A DNA stretch of 64,000 nucleotides from Bradyrhizobium lablabi (GTDB lineage Bacteria > Pseudomonadota > Alphaproteobacteria > Rhizobiales > Xanthobacteraceae): positions 1-64,000 of the forward strand of contig NZ_JAFCJK010000004.1 in the NCBI RefSeq assembly GCF_018131005.1, given 5' to 3'. Numbering within the stretch: the first letter of the stretch is position 1; each line of letters begins with the position of its first letter. Position numbers and translations under genes: made by a program. The notes beneath the pieces were generated by a model. The model was given only the letters and a program-made list of their open reading frames with translations, did not search any database and was not told the origin of the DNA. Positions 51,709 through 61,480 of the stretch are shown one piece after another.

Positions 51709-52989
51709 ATGACCGGGCTTTCACGCCGCGATTTCCTTGCATTGACCGGATCTGCCGCCGCGGTGGCCGTCGCCGGGACCGCCGATGCCGCGATGGGACC
51801 GAATGACAAATTCGATCTCGTGATCAAGGGCGGCGACGTCATCGATCCGAGCCAGTCGCTGCGGGGAAAGCGCGATATCGGCATCCGCTGGGGCATGATC
51901 GAGGCCGTTGACAACGACATCCCGGCCGCCCGCGCCGCGAAGACCATCGACGCGTCGGGCAAGCTGGTGATGCCGGGTCTCGTCGACCTGCATTGCCACG
52001 TCTATCCCTATGGTTCGGCGATCGGCATTCCCGCCGACGAACTGGTGCAATTCCAGGGTACGACCACGGTGGTCTCGGCGGGCGATGCCGGGGTCAACAA
52101 TCTTGCGGCGCTTCGGCGCTACATCGTGGCGCAGTCGCGGGCACGCATCTACGCCTTCGTCCATATCGCCAACAACGGCCTGTCCGCCTTCCCGGTGGCC
52201 GAACTCTACAACATCGACAACGCACAGGTCGAAGCCTGCGCGATGGCGCTTGCCGAAAACCCGGACTTCCTGATCGGCGTCAAGGTGCGCATGTCGGAGA
52301 ATGTCATCTTCAAGCACGGACTGGAGCCACTGAAGCGCGGCATCCAGGCTTGCGAGATGTGCGGCTGGCCGGCGCGGATGATGGTGCATATCGGCGGCGT
52401 CGAGACCAAGGAGCTGATGTCTGACATCCTCAATCTGCTGCGGCCGGGCGATATCCTCACCCATGCTTATTCCGGCGCGCCGAATATCGGCGGCGTCTTC
52501 ACCAACATCGTGCAGGACGGCAAGCTGCTGCCCGCGGCGCTTGCCGCCAAGCAGCGCGGCGTGCTGTTCGATGTCGGCCATGGCGGCGGCAGCTTCGACT
52601 TCACGGTGGCCGAAATCGCGATCCCGGGCGGTTGCACGCCGGACACGATTTCCTCCGATATCCACGTCTTCTCTGGCAACACGCCGGGAATGCCCTATCT
52701 GCCGAACGTGATGAGCAAATTCCTGGCGATGGGCTCCTCGCTGGAGCAGGTGGTTGCGATGGCGACCTCGGCGCCGGCGCGGATCATCAACCGCGCACCG
52801 AAGATCGGCACCCTGCAGCCAGGTGCCTCCGGCGATGTCGCGATCATGGATCTCGTCGAAGGACCGGTCTCCTTCGTCGACACCCGCAACAACAGGCGCG
52901 ACGGCAATTTGTTGCTGAAGCCGGTGCAGACGGTCGTCAACGGGGTGCCGTTCGGCCGGCCGTACCAGTCACCGTTCGCGGTGAGGTGA
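51709..52989 (+). CDS. Tat-exported amidohydrolase
   Basis: A 426-residue amidohydrolase with a twin-arginine signal (SRRDFLALTGSAAAVAVAGTADA). It has the dihydroorotase-type metal motif VMPGLVDLHCHVYPYG (HxH), NDKFDLVIKGGDVIDPSQ, RMMVHIGGVE, a LTHAYSG metal His, and a SSDIH segment with metal Asp. C-terminal PGASGDVAIMDLVEGP is typical. The substrate is unknown; some exported relatives act on cyclic amides or dihydroorotate-like compounds. GGGGG stands eight nt upstream. Convergent with the aminotransferase at 53138. Confidence 0.88.
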   Translation: MTGLSRRDFLALTGSAAAVAVAGTADAAMGPNDKFDLVIKGGDVIDPSQSLRGKRDIGIRWGMIEAVDNDIPAARAAKTIDASGKLVMPGLVDLHCHVYPYGSAIGIPADELVQFQGTTTVVSAGDAGVNNLAALRRYIVAQSRARIYAFVHIANNGLSAFPVAELYNIDNAQVEACAMALAENPDFLIGVKVRMSENVIFKHGLEPLKRGIQACEMCGWPARMMVHIGGVETKELMSDILNLLRPGDILTHAYSGAPNIGGVFTNIVQDGKLLPAALAAKQRGVLFDVGHGGGSFDFTVAEIAIPGGCTPDTISSDIHVFSGNTPGMPYLPNVMSKFLAMGSSLEQVVAMATSAPARIINRAPKIGTLQPGASGDVAIMDLVEGPVSFVDTRNNRRDGNLLLKPVQTVVNGVPFGRPYQSPFAVR

Positions 52990-53137
52990 GGCGCAAGGTG
53001 AGAGATGGATTGCTTCGCGGCGCTCCTCGCAATCGTGGAGAGATTGGTCATAGGCGTCATCGCGCGCCGGCCGGTCGCGCGAATGCGCGCCCGGTGACAG
53101 CCTCGGCGAACCAATCCATCGTGCCGCGGGTAGATCG

Positions 53138-54382
53138 CTAACCCCGCTTCTCCACATTGCTGCTCCGCGTCGGCACGCCGAACTCCTTGCGGCATACCTC
53201 GGCAAGCACCGCAACGCCCTCGCGGATCTGCTCGTGCGAGGGGCTTGCGAAGCACAGCCTGAGGCGGCTGCCGGAATGGGCGCTGTCGGTCGACCATTCC
53301 GGTCCCGGATTGATCGAGACGCCGGCGGCGAGTGCCGCCTGATATAGTCTCAACGTGTCGACATTGTCGGGGAGCTTGACCCAGAGGAAGATGCCGCCCT
53401 TCGGCGCCTCGAACTCGGCCGCGGTGCCGAACTGCTCGTTCAGCGCCTCCATCAGCGTATCGAGCTTTGTGCGCAGGACTCGCGTCAGCCTGGGCACGTG
53501 CGTTGAAAAATGCGGAACGCAATATTCGGCCAGCACCATCTGTTCCAGCGCGCCGGAGCCGGCGTCGGTCTTCAGCGCCAGCATCCGCGACATCATCTCC
53601 CAGGGCGCGACGATGAAGCCGACCCGCAGTGCCGGCGCGATCGACTTGGAAAATGAGCCGATATGGATCACGCCGCCCTGCTTGCTCATGGCATAGATCG
53701 CGGGCGGGCGCTCGCCGGTCCATATCAGGTCGGCATAGCAATCGTCCTCGAAGATCGGCACGCCGTAGTCCCGCGACAGTTTCAACATCTCGGCGCGACG
53801 GCTCTCGGGAAGGATGCTGCCGGTCGGGTTCTGCACGGTCGGGATCGTGTAGATGTATTTCGGTGTGATGCCGCGCCGCTTGTGGTCGGCGAGCGCGGAC
53901 GCCAGCGCATCCATCCGCATGCCCTCGCGATCGAGCGGGATGCCGACCGCGTTGACGCCGAGCCGCGTCAACCGATTCAACGAGCCCTGGTAGGTCTCCT
54001 GCTCGATCAGCACGGTGTCGCCCTTGGCGAGCAGCGTGTGATTGACGAGATCGAGCGCCTGCAACGAGCCCGAGACGATCATCAAATCGTCCGCAGCGCA
54101 GGCGATGCCGGCGTCGCGCTTGAGCTTTCGCGTCAGAAACTCGCGCAAGGGCAAATAGCCCTGCGGTCCATGGGCGAGGTTGTAGGTCGCGAGATTCTTG
54201 CCCTCGCGCTTCAGCACCGCGGTGACCGCCTCGACCAGCCCGTCGACCGGGACCTGCTCGGGATCGTTGTTGCCGCCGACGAAGCTGTACTTTGCGAGCC
54301 CGGTCCACCGCGCGGCCGGCGCGGGCAGGCCGGCCGGGAGCAGGGGTGCAAAGTCGAACTGGGCTGAAGTGGTCATGGACAT
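53138..54382 (-). CDS. PLP-dependent aminotransferase, 2-aminoadipate/LysN type
   Basis: A 414-residue type I aminotransferase related to 2-aminoadipate transaminase and to the catalytic half of MocR proteins, but without the DNA-binding domain. Motifs are YNLAHGPQGYLPLREFLTRKL, IVSGSLQALDLVNHTLL, YTIPTVQNPTGSIL, FEDDCYADLIW (PLP Asp, Tyr) and HIGSFSKSIAPALRVGFIVAP with the PLP lysine. C-terminal LRLCFASPSHEQI carries the carboxylate Arg. Start may be 54382 (GGAG four nt upstream) or two codons later. Monocistronic. Confidence 0.9.
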   Translation of the reverse strand: MSMTTSAQFDFAPLLPAGLPAPAARWTGLAKYSFVGGNNDPEQVPVDGLVEAVTAVLKREGKNLATYNLAHGPQGYLPLREFLTRKLKRDAGIACAADDLMIVSGSLQALDLVNHTLLAKGDTVLIEQETYQGSLNRLTRLGVNAVGIPLDREGMRMDALASALADHKRRGITPKYIYTIPTVQNPTGSILPESRRAEMLKLSRDYGVPIFEDDCYADLIWTGERPPAIYAMSKQGGVIHIGSFSKSIAPALRVGFIVAPWEMMSRMLALKTDAGSGALEQMVLAEYCVPHFSTHVPRLTRVLRTKLDTLMEALNEQFGTAAEFEAPKGGIFLWVKLPDNVDTLRLYQAALAAGVSINPGPEWSTDSAHSGSRLRLCFASPSHEQIREGVAVLAEVCRKEFGVPTRSSNVEKRG

Positions 54383-54452
54383 TTCGCTCCGTTTTGTTCT
54401 TGGTTGAGAAGGCCGTTGCGTTGCGGTCTTCCGGTCTGGGTCTTGTTCCGGT

Positions 54453-54560
54453 CTAAAGCGCGATGAGATTAGTTAGGCTGAATCATCATCGCGTTTTAGG
54501 TCTTTGTTTGAGCATGATCTTTTCGGAAAACCGCTACACACTTTTCCGGATCATGCTCTA
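54453..54560 (-). repeat. Dispersed palindromic repeat, copy 2
   Basis: The same family as 27251-27354, in reverse orientation: CTAAAGCGCGATGAGATTAG, GTTTGAGCATGATC, CGGAAAACCGC and CCGGATCATGCTCTAG. Its last bases supply the TAG stop codon of the DUF3124 gene (54558-54560), so the element abuts the coding end. Confidence 0.85.
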
Positions 54561-55100
54561 GTTCTTGCCGACGAGCCTGATCGGCCGGCCCTGGCTGATG
54601 AAGGCATAATGCCCGGCGCCGACGCTGCCGACCATGAGCGCTTCGACGACCGGTTCCGCGATCTCGCCAGGCGCGGCCCAGTCCACCACGAAATTGGCCC
54701 CCGTGCCGCCGCGGGTATCCGCCGTGGCGATAGAGACCTCGATGGTCGAGAACGGTTTTAGCGCGACCGGCGACTTGAGGTAGCTTTCCACCATATTTCC
54801 TGATGTATCGAAATAGGCGATCCGCTTCAGCACCAGTGGGCTGGTCTCCGAGGCGTTGTGCACGCTGAGCGTGACCGAGAAATCGGCCCGGAGCTTGCCC
54901 TGGCTCATCGACACGCTGGAATAGACCGGCACGTAGAGCGCACCCGATACGGCGAGCGGACCCGATGGCACGGTGGTCAGCGAATTGGCAAAATTCTGCT
55001 CAACGGTCCCGGAGGATTGCGCCGCGGCCTCTCCCGTGCGAGCGATGAGCAGGCAGGCGAGCATCATCAGAGAGATGCCGCCTGCGCGGATGTGACACAT
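54558..55100 (-). CDS. DUF3124 secreted protein
   Basis: A 180-residue DUF3124 protein with a signal peptide (GGISLMMLACLLIARTGEAAA). It has the family segment SGALYVPVYSSVSMSQGKLRADFSVTLSVHNASETSPLVLKRIAYFDTSG and a C-terminal HYAFISQGRPIRLVGKN. Function unknown. The ATG at 55100 is chosen for the signal peptide; an upstream in-frame ATG at 55142 adds 14 charged residues. Its stop codon lies in a dispersed repeat. Divergent from the Kef-type antiporter. Confidence 0.85.
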   Translation of the reverse strand: MCHIRAGGISLMMLACLLIARTGEAAAQSSGTVEQNFANSLTTVPSGPLAVSGALYVPVYSSVSMSQGKLRADFSVTLSVHNASETSPLVLKRIAYFDTSGNMVESYLKSPVALKPFSTIEVSIATADTRGGTGANFVVDWAAPGEIAEPVVEALMVGSVGAGHYAFISQGRPIRLVGKN

Positions 55101-55159
55101 TGCTCGCTTGATCCTCACGCCCGGCCCTCTAGGTTGCGGCAACAGGAAGTCTTCTGCGC

Positions 55160-56887
55160 ATGCACGAACTTATTCGCGATATCACCGTAAGCATCCTGTT
55201 TGCCTGGGTGCTCGGGCTTTTCGCCCATTTCTCCCGGCAGCCGCTGATCCTGGCCTACCTTATCGCCGGCTTCTTGATTGGTCCATTCGGCATGGGCCTG
55301 GTCAAGTCTCAGGAATCGATCAGCGTCATTTCCGAGCTCGGGCTCATCTTCATGCTGTTCATGATCGGGCTCGAGATCGATCTGAAGAAGATCGTGCGCG
55401 CCGGCAAGGTCATCCTGTTCGCGGGCGCCGGCCAGTTGCTCGGCGGCTGCCTGCTCGGGATCCTGTTCTTTGCCGCGATCGGCCTGTCGATCGGGGGCGG
55501 CAGGTTCGATGCGCTGTATCTCTGTGTTGCCTGCGCGCTGTCCTCGACGGTCATCATCGTCAAGGTGCTCTACGAGAAGCGTGAGCTCGATACGCTGCCT
55601 GGCCGCATCACGCTTGGCGTGCTGGTGTTGCAGGACATCTTCGCAATCCTGTTCCTCGCGGTGCAGCCGAGCCTCGACAATCTGCAAATCGGGGTGGTGG
55701 TGCTCTCGATCGCGCGCGTCGCGGCGCTGGTCGCGACCGCGCTGGTCCTGAGCCGCTATGTGTTGCCACGACTGTTCCACCAGATCGCCCGCCGGCCGGA
55801 GCTGGTGCTGCTCGGCGCGCTGGCCTGGTGCTTTCTGATCGGCGAGATCGCCGAGAAGCTGCATCTGTCGCGCGAGATGGGTTCGCTGGTCGCCGGCGTC
55901 TCGCTGTCGACCTTCCCCTATGCGCTCGATGTCACCGCCAAGGTGACGACGCTGCGCGATTTCTTCATCACCCTGTTCTTTGTCGCGCTCGGTATGACGA
56001 TCCCGATCCCCGGCCCGTCGGTGATCGGGCTCGCGCTGGTTATCGCGGCCTTCACGGTCGTGAGCCGCGCGGTCACGACGTTCACACCGCTCTATCTGAT
56101 GAAGCAGGGGCTGCGCGCAAGCCTGTTGCCCGCGGTCAACCTGGCGCAGATCTCCGAATTCTCGCTGGTCGTGATCCAGACCGGGGTGGCCGCCAACCAC
56201 ATCTCGATGGAGACCGCGAACGCCGCCTCGTTCGCCTTCGTGGTGCTGGCGGTGCTCAGCACTTTCGTGATGAGCCGCAGCGACCAGGTCGTGCGCGGCT
56301 TGATCGGTCCGTTGAAGCGGATCGGTATTCGCGACCTCGACCATCGCCAGCAGGCCGAACGCGGCCACGAGGGTGGCCACGGCGAGATCAGGCGCATCGT
56401 CATTCTCGGCTTTTTCCGTGCGGCGAGCGCCCTGCTCAGCCAGATCGAGCGGCAAAACCAGTCGCTGCTCGAGCAGATCAGCGTGATCGACTTCAATCCG
56501 CTGGTGTTCCGCACGCTCTCCGACCGTGGCATGCACGTGATCTATGGCGACATCAGCAATGTCGACACGCTGGTCCATGCCGGCATCGGCAAGGCCGAGA
56601 TCATCATTCTGAGCGTGCCGGATTTTCTCCTGGTCGGCGCGGACAACGAGAAGCTCGTCCGCCATGTCCGGACCTTGAACCCGACGGCGAAGATCGTCGC
56701 GACCGCGGACCTGCTCGCCGACGTCGAGGACCTTTACGCCGCCGGCGCCGACTATGTGACCGTGACCCGGATCAGCGACGCCGGCGAACTTTATGCCGTG
56801 ATCGAGGCCGCCGACGCCGGCCTGCTCGAGGACAAGCGTGCCGAGCTGGATGTCCAGCTCTGCGAGCGGCGCGAGGTGCTGCCGTAG
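55160..56887 (+). CDS. Kef-type CPA2 cation:proton antiporter
   Basis: A 575-residue CPA2 transporter. Residues about 1-385 carry 12-13 membrane helices with FMIGLEIDLKKI (family motif), ACALSSTVIIVKVL, FFVALGMTIPIPGP and AQISEFSLVVIQTG. The cytosolic TrkA-N domain follows from about 410 (RRIVILGFFRAASALL). The nucleotide loop is GFFRAA instead of GxGxxG, so NAD(H) gating may be lost or altered. It is similar to YbaL/KefB antiporters exchanging K+ or Na+ for H+. No KefF/KefG partner is adjacent. Confidence 0.9.
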   Translation: MHELIRDITVSILFAWVLGLFAHFSRQPLILAYLIAGFLIGPFGMGLVKSQESISVISELGLIFMLFMIGLEIDLKKIVRAGKVILFAGAGQLLGGCLLGILFFAAIGLSIGGGRFDALYLCVACALSSTVIIVKVLYEKRELDTLPGRITLGVLVLQDIFAILFLAVQPSLDNLQIGVVVLSIARVAALVATALVLSRYVLPRLFHQIARRPELVLLGALAWCFLIGEIAEKLHLSREMGSLVAGVSLSTFPYALDVTAKVTTLRDFFITLFFVALGMTIPIPGPSVIGLALVIAAFTVVSRAVTTFTPLYLMKQGLRASLLPAVNLAQISEFSLVVIQTGVAANHISMETANAASFAFVVLAVLSTFVMSRSDQVVRGLIGPLKRIGIRDLDHRQQAERGHEGGHGEIRRIVILGFFRAASALLSQIERQNQSLLEQISVIDFNPLVFRTLSDRGMHVIYGDISNVDTLVHAGIGKAEIIILSVPDFLLVGADNEKLVRHVRTLNPTAKIVATADLLADVEDLYAAGADYVTVTRISDAGELYAVIEAADAGLLEDKRAELDVQLCERREVLP

Positions 56888-57053
56888 GCGGGATGTTCGC
56901 TCACGTCTCCCGAGGGTGAGGCGAACCTTTCTACGCGGCGGTGGCCGGCTGTCCTGGTATGCCCGTGCAACGCATGGCGGGTTGCATTATGATACTGGCG
57001 CGCGGTTCGGAACCCGGCTAATCCAATGCCTGCAATAGAGAGATCTTTGGACA

Positions 57054-58130
57054 ATGGCCGATACGATCGAGGAAGTGCTGCAAGCCTTTGCAAAGGGCGA
57101 AATCGTCGTCGTCACCGATGACGACGACCGGGAAGGCGAGGGCGATCTGATCGTGCCGGCCTCGCTGTGCACGGCGGAGAAGATGGCCTTCATCATCCGC
57201 CACACCTCCGGCATCGTCTGCGCGCCGATCACGATTGATGACGCGCGGCGCCTGCGGCTCGATCCGATGGTGGCGCATAACGAGTCCAATCACACCACCG
57301 CCTTCACGGTCTCGATCGACTACAAGGCGGACGGCGGTACCGGCATATCGGCGGAGGAACGCGCGTCCTGCTGCCGCGCGCTCGCCAATCCCAATGTCGG
57401 CGCGAGCGATTTTGCGCGTCCGGGCCACATCTTTCCGTTGATCGCGCGGGACGGCGGCGTGCTCTTGCGTTCCGGCCATACCGAAGCGGCGGTGGATCTC
57501 TGCAAATTGTCCGGGTTGCCACCGGTCGGCGTCATCAGCGAGCTGATGAACGACGACGGCACGGTGATGAAGGGCACGCAGGTCTCGAACTTCGCCGCCG
57601 CCCACAAGCTCAAGCATGTCACGATCGCTGACATGATCGCCTATCGCCAGGCCCGCGAGAAGCTGATCAAGCGGGTCGCGACCTTTACCACGGAGAGCCC
57701 GATCGGCCCGCTGCAGGGCTACGCCTACCGCTCGCCGTTCGACGAGATCATGCACGCTGCCTTCGTCTACAACGGCATCGGCGACGGCAAGAACGTGCTG
57801 ACCCGGCTGCACAAGCCCAACATCGTGAAAGACCTCTTCACCGGTCGGGCGCGGATGGAGGCGGTCTTGCGTCATTTCAAGGACGCCGGCCGCGGCGTAC
57901 TTGTCTATTTGCGCGACGGCGCTGCCGGCGTTCCGGTCGAGCCTGTGGGCGAGACGAAAACCGCGGAAGCCGATCGCAACAAGCAGTGGCTCGAGGTCGG
58001 CGTAGGCGCGCAAATCCTGAGGGATCTCGGCGTCACCTCGATCCGCCACCTCACGTCGACGACACACGACTACAAGGGCCTGTCGGGTTTCGGCATCGAG
58101 ATCGTCTCCAACGAGAAACTCGAAAGCTGA
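57054..58130 (+). CDS. ribB: 3,4-dihydroxy-2-butanone 4-phosphate synthase with degenerate GTP-cyclohydrolase II domain
   Basis: A 358-residue RibB-like protein. The N-terminal half (about 1-200) makes 3,4-dihydroxy-2-butanone 4-phosphate for riboflavin. It has the acidic loop [83 protein letters not shown]. The C-terminal half resembles GTP cyclohydrolase II but lacks the zinc Cys triad (the site reads [15 protein letters not shown]), so it should not cyclise GTP. No rib neighbour and no recognisable FMN riboswitch upstream. Confidence 0.92.
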   Translation: MADTIEEVLQAFAKGEIVVVTDDDDREGEGDLIVPASLCTAEKMAFIIRHTSGIVCAPITIDDARRLRLDPMVAHNESNHTTAFTVSIDYKADGGTGISAEERASCCRALANPNVGASDFARPGHIFPLIARDGGVLLRSGHTEAAVDLCKLSGLPPVGVISELMNDDGTVMKGTQVSNFAAAHKLKHVTIADMIAYRQAREKLIKRVATFTTESPIGPLQGYAYRSPFDEIMHAAFVYNGIGDGKNVLTRLHKPNIVKDLFTGRARMEAVLRHFKDAGRGVLVYLRDGAAGVPVEPVGETKTAEADRNKQWLEVGVGAQILRDLGVTSIRHLTSTTHDYKGLSGFGIEIVSNEKLES

Positions 58131-58269
58131 CGGGGAGTCATTCCGCCCATCGCGCGCAGGCAACAGACCGCAGCTGCGTGGTTTGCATGTCGAGTCACCC
58201 CAATTGCGCTTCGCAGCACAGAGCTTTACTTTATCACCAATTCCGAGACCCGAGACGAAAGGATGTTTC

Positions 58270-59484
58270 ATGAGCGTGCGCCCCCAGGCCAAGGACAAGC
58301 CGGCTGCGGCCGGTTTCCAGTGGGATGATCCGTTCCTGCTCGACGACCAACTAACCGAAGACGAACGCCTGATCCGCGACACCGCGCGTGCCTATGCGCA
58401 GGACAAGCTCTTGCCGCGGGTTATCAAGGCCTATCTGGAAGAGAAGACCGACCGCGAGATCTTCAACGAAATGGGCGAGCTCGGCCTGATCGGCGTCACG
58501 CTGCCGGAGGAATATGGCTGCGCCAATGCGAGCTACGTGGCCTACGGCCTGGTCGCGCGCGAGATCGAGCGTGTCGATTCCGGCTACCGTTCGATGAATT
58601 CGGTGCAGTCGTCGCTGGTGATGTACCCGATCTATGCCTATGGCGACGAAACCCAGCGCAAGAAATATCTGCCCAAGCTCGCGACCGGCGAATGGGTCGG
58701 CTGCTTCGGCCTGACCGAGCCGGACGCCGGCTCCGATCCCGGCGGCATGAAGACCCGCGTCGAGAAGGTGTCGGACGGCTATAAGCTGACCGGCAGCAAG
58801 ATGTGGATTTCGAACGCGCCGATCGCCGACGTCTTCGTTGTCTGGGCCAAGTCGGCCGCGCATGACAACCAGATCCGCGGCTTTATCCTGGAGAAGGGCA
58901 TGAAGGGCCTGTCGGCGCCGAAGGTCGGCGGCAAGCTCTCCCTTCGTGCCTCGATTACCGGCGAGATCGTGCTCGACAACGTGGTCGTGCCGGAAAGTGC
59001 GCTGCTGCCCAACGTTTCCGGCCTGAAGGGACCGTTCGGCTGCCTCAACCGGGCCCGTTACGGTATCTCGTGGGGCGCAATGGGTGCCGCGGAGGACTGC
59101 TTCCACCGCGCGCGGCAATACACGCTCGACCGCAAGCAGTTCAACCGCCCGCTCGCCGCCACCCAGCTCGTCCAGAAGAAGCTCGCCGACATGGAAACCG
59201 AGATCGCGCTCGGCCTGCAAGCGTCGTTGCGCGTCGGCCGCCTGATGGATGAGGGCAAGATGGCGCCCGAGATGATCTCGATCGTCAAGCGCAACAATTG
59301 CGGTAAGGCGCTCGACATCGCCCGCGTGTCCCGCGACATGCACGGCGGCAACGGCATCCAGATTGAATATCACGTGATGCGTCACACCGCGAACCTGGAA
59401 ACCGTGAACACCTATGAGGGCACTCACGACGTCCACGCCCTGATCCTCGGGCGCGCCATCACCGGCATCCAGGCGTTTTCGTAA
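58270..59484 (+). CDS. Glutaryl-CoA dehydrogenase-type acyl-CoA dehydrogenase
   Basis: A 404-residue acyl-CoA dehydrogenase. It closely follows the glutaryl-CoA dehydrogenase pattern: [85 protein letters not shown] and [16 protein letters not shown] helix. The catalytic Glu is in [21 protein letters not shown]. It would oxidatively decarboxylate glutaryl-CoA to crotonyl-CoA in lysine or tryptophan catabolism, passing electrons to ETF. AAGGA six nt before the ATG at 58270 fixes the start. Confidence 0.93.
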   Translation: MSVRPQAKDKPAAAGFQWDDPFLLDDQLTEDERLIRDTARAYAQDKLLPRVIKAYLEEKTDREIFNEMGELGLIGVTLPEEYGCANASYVAYGLVAREIERVDSGYRSMNSVQSSLVMYPIYAYGDETQRKKYLPKLATGEWVGCFGLTEPDAGSDPGGMKTRVEKVSDGYKLTGSKMWISNAPIADVFVVWAKSAAHDNQIRGFILEKGMKGLSAPKVGGKLSLRASITGEIVLDNVVVPESALLPNVSGLKGPFGCLNRARYGISWGAMGAAEDCFHRARQYTLDRKQFNRPLAATQLVQKKLADMETEIALGLQASLRVGRLMDEGKMAPEMISIVKRNNCGKALDIARVSRDMHGGNGIQIEYHVMRHTANLETVNTYEGTHDVHALILGRAITGIQAFS

Positions 59485-59510
59485 GGACCGCGAGCGTGCC
59501 CTCAAACACC

Positions 59511-59614
59511 GCTGTCATCGTCCGCGAAGGCGGACGATCCAGTATTGCGGCGTCCGCTCGTTCAGGCTCGACTGCCGTGTTTACTGGATTCCCGCGTTCG
59601 CGGGGAATGACAGC
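59511..59614. repeat. Dispersed cruciform-forming repeat
   Basis: A 104-nt element with nested complementary arms: GCTGTCAT/ATGACAGC (outer, 8 bp), ATCCAGTA/TACTGGAT, and local hairpins CGTCCGC/GCGGACG and CCCGCG/CGCGGG. It lies between the acyl-CoA dehydrogenase and MBL genes. The type is common in Bradyrhizobium-type genomes, by recollection. Confidence 0.8.
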
Positions 59615-59632
59615 GAGCAGGTAATCTCCTCC

Positions 59633-60550
59633 ATGACCGACAATGACGACATCCCGTTCAACCGCGACTTTCCGCTGAAGCCCGGCATCGTCGAGCAGGT
59701 TCGCCCCGGCGTTCGCCGCGTGCTCTGCAACAATCCGAGCCCGTTCACCTTCACCGGCACGGTCAGCTACATCGTGGGCCACGGCAAGGTCGCTATCATC
59801 GATCCCGGCCCTGACGACGAAACCCATGCGATGGCGCTGCTGAATGCCGTCCGCGGCGAGACCGTGACGCATATCCTGGTGACCCACACCCACCGGGACC
59901 ACTCGCCAAACACCTCGCGGATCAAGGCTGCGACGGGCGCAACCGTCTATGCCGAGGGACCGCACCGCGCCTCGCGCCCGCGGTTCGAGAGCGAGAAGCA
60001 CAATCCGGAATCCGGCGCCGATCGCGAGTTCCGGCCCGACGTCCAGGTGAAGCACGGCGAGGTCGTCGAAGGTTCCGGCTTTGCGCTGGAGGCGGTGGCA
60101 ACGCCCGGCCACACTGCCAATCATCTCGCCTTCGCGTGGGCCGCGCGCAGCATCACCTTCGTCGGCGACCATGTGATGGGCTGGTCGACCTCGATAGTCG
60201 CGCCACCCGACGGCTCGATGATCGACTACATGGCTTCATTGGAGCGGCTGGAGCAGCGGCCCGAGCAACTTTACTTCTCGGGCCATGGGCCGGAAATCCC
60301 GGACGGGCCGCGCTTTGTCCGCTTTCTGGCCCGCCACCGCCGCGCGCGCGAGGCCTCGATCCTGCATCGCCTCGGCAAGGGCGACGCTGATATCCCGACC
60401 ATGGTGCGTGCGATCTATATCGGGCTCGATCCGCGGCTCGCAGGCGCCGCCGGCTATTCCGTGCTCGCGCATCTGGAGGATCTCGTCGCGCGCGGCATCG
60501 TGGCGACGGAGGGCGATCCGGTGATCGGCGGGACGTACCGGCTGGCGTAG
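59633..60550 (+). CDS. MBL-fold metallo-hydrolase
   Basis: A 305-residue metallo-beta-lactamase-fold hydrolase (LACTB2-like). Metal motifs are HILVTHTHRDHSPNT (HxHxDH), the TPGHTANHLAF His, FVGDHVMGW Asp and the final FSGHGP His. The C-terminal part is a winged-helix-like domain (LGKGDADIPTMVRAIYIGLDPRLAGAAGYSVLAHLEDL) typical of LACTB2 relatives, some of which are ribonucleases. The substrate is unassigned. Starts 18 nt after the repeat. Confidence 0.9.
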   Translation: MTDNDDIPFNRDFPLKPGIVEQVRPGVRRVLCNNPSPFTFTGTVSYIVGHGKVAIIDPGPDDETHAMALLNAVRGETVTHILVTHTHRDHSPNTSRIKAATGATVYAEGPHRASRPRFESEKHNPESGADREFRPDVQVKHGEVVEGSGFALEAVATPGHTANHLAFAWAARSITFVGDHVMGWSTSIVAPPDGSMIDYMASLERLEQRPEQLYFSGHGPEIPDGPRFVRFLARHRRAREASILHRLGKGDADIPTMVRAIYIGLDPRLAGAAGYSVLAHLEDLVARGIVATEGDPVIGGTYRLA

Positions 60551-60552
60551 GG

Positions 60553-60620
60553 GCGAATGGGAAGTAGCGATTAGGGAAAGCGCGATCAGTTCCTTTCCCT
60601 ATTCGCTACTCGCCATTTGC
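60553..60620. terminator. Long imperfect hairpin, bidirectional terminator or repeat
   Basis: TAGCGATTAGGGAAAG (60565-60580) and CTTTCCCTATTCGCTA (60593-60608) pair over 15 of 16 positions, with a GC flank on both sides. It separates the converging MBL and DUF1499 genes. Confidence 0.7.
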
Positions 60621-60625
60621 TGCTT

Positions 60626-61480
60626 CTACTTTTTCACCGTTTTGGCGGCCGGTGCCTTCGGCGGTGGCGGGGCTGCCTTCACCGGCTTTTTGGCAGCCGC
60701 CTCGGCGGCGGTGTTGATGTCCTCGATCAGTTTCGCCACCCGCGTGGCGTTACTGCCGAGGTCCGCGTCGAAGTAGCGGGAGGCCGAGCGGATATCGACC
60801 CGAGAGTCCTCGCCGTCAGGCGTGACACGGATCGAGACGTCCTCGCGGAAGCCCATGATCGGCGTGCGCGCCACCGCCTCGATCCGGCCAATTCGGCGCG
60901 GCGGCTGCGGCGCCCGCTCGTCGATGACGAGCCATTTGCGCCGGTTCACCAGGCGCAGCGTCACATCGTAGGCGCGGTCGACTGGCAGTTCGAGTTCGAC
61001 GGTCTCGATGCCTGGGTAGGCGCGGCGTTGCTGCTCGGCCGAGTAAAGCCCGGCATACACGGCGGGGTTTGTGCCCTCGCCGGTACGCAGCCGGGCCAGC
61101 GCTTCGAATTTCGGCGGATCGATCGGATCGGTGGTGATGTCGTAGATCGGCGGCAGCTTGCGGAACTGGTAGGCAAGATAGGCGGGGTAGGCGAGCACGG
61201 CGCAGTTGATCAGCAGCGCGAGCGAAATCCGCCCCATGCCGCGACTGCCGTTCTGCCAGATCGCGGCAAAGGCGGCGAGGCCGACCAGGATCGACAGGAC
61301 GGCTAATCCCAGCGCGCCGAAGAACGTCGCCAGCGCGGGCTTCACCTCGAGGAAACCGAAGCGCACGATGATGATCGAGACCAGCACCGCAATGACGGAA
61401 AAGATGGCGAGATTGCGTGACCAGGTGGCGAGACCGGATACGGGCTCCTGTTGATAGGGAGCGGAAAACCTGCGGGCCAT
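60626..61480 (-). CDS. DUF1499 membrane protein
   Basis: A 284-residue protein with three N-terminal hydrophobic helices (about 20-42, 48-70 and 85-105) and a DUF1499 domain in the rest (YDITTDPIDPPKFEALARLR, VELELPVDRAYDVTLRLVNRRKWLVIDERAP and SRVDIRSASRYFDADLGSNATRVAKLIEDI). It ends with a Lys/Pro/Ala tail. Function unknown. ATG at 61480 is chosen; others at 61531 and 61567 are in frame with no better ribosome-binding site. Confidence 0.85.
   Translation of the reverse strand: MARRFSAPYQQEPVSGLATWSRNLAIFSVIAVLVSIIIVRFGFLEVKPALATFFGALGLAVLSILVGLAAFAAIWQNGSRGMGRISLALLINCAVLAYPAYLAYQFRKLPPIYDITTDPIDPPKFEALARLRTGEGTNPAVYAGLYSAEQQRRAYPGIETVELELPVDRAYDVTLRLVNRRKWLVIDERAPQPPRRIGRIEAVARTPIMGFREDVSIRVTPDGEDSRVDIRSASRYFDADLGSNATRVAKLIEDINTAAEAAAKKPVKAAPPPPKAPAAKTVKK

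Noticed and set aside
52990..53137. A GATTGC/GCAATC inverted repeat after the Tat amidohydrolase
   Set aside because: The 6-bp arms with a 15-nt loop are too weak to call a terminator. It may be a decayed dispersed repeat.
55115..56665. A long leftward open frame antisense to the Kef-type antiporter
   Set aside because: It is rich in Asp, Glu, His and Gln, as expected from the complement of membrane-helix codons, and has no recognisable domain.
56888..57053. Possible FMN riboswitch before the RibB-like gene
   Set aside because: The gap is only 166 nt and the conserved RFN-element helices could not be found.
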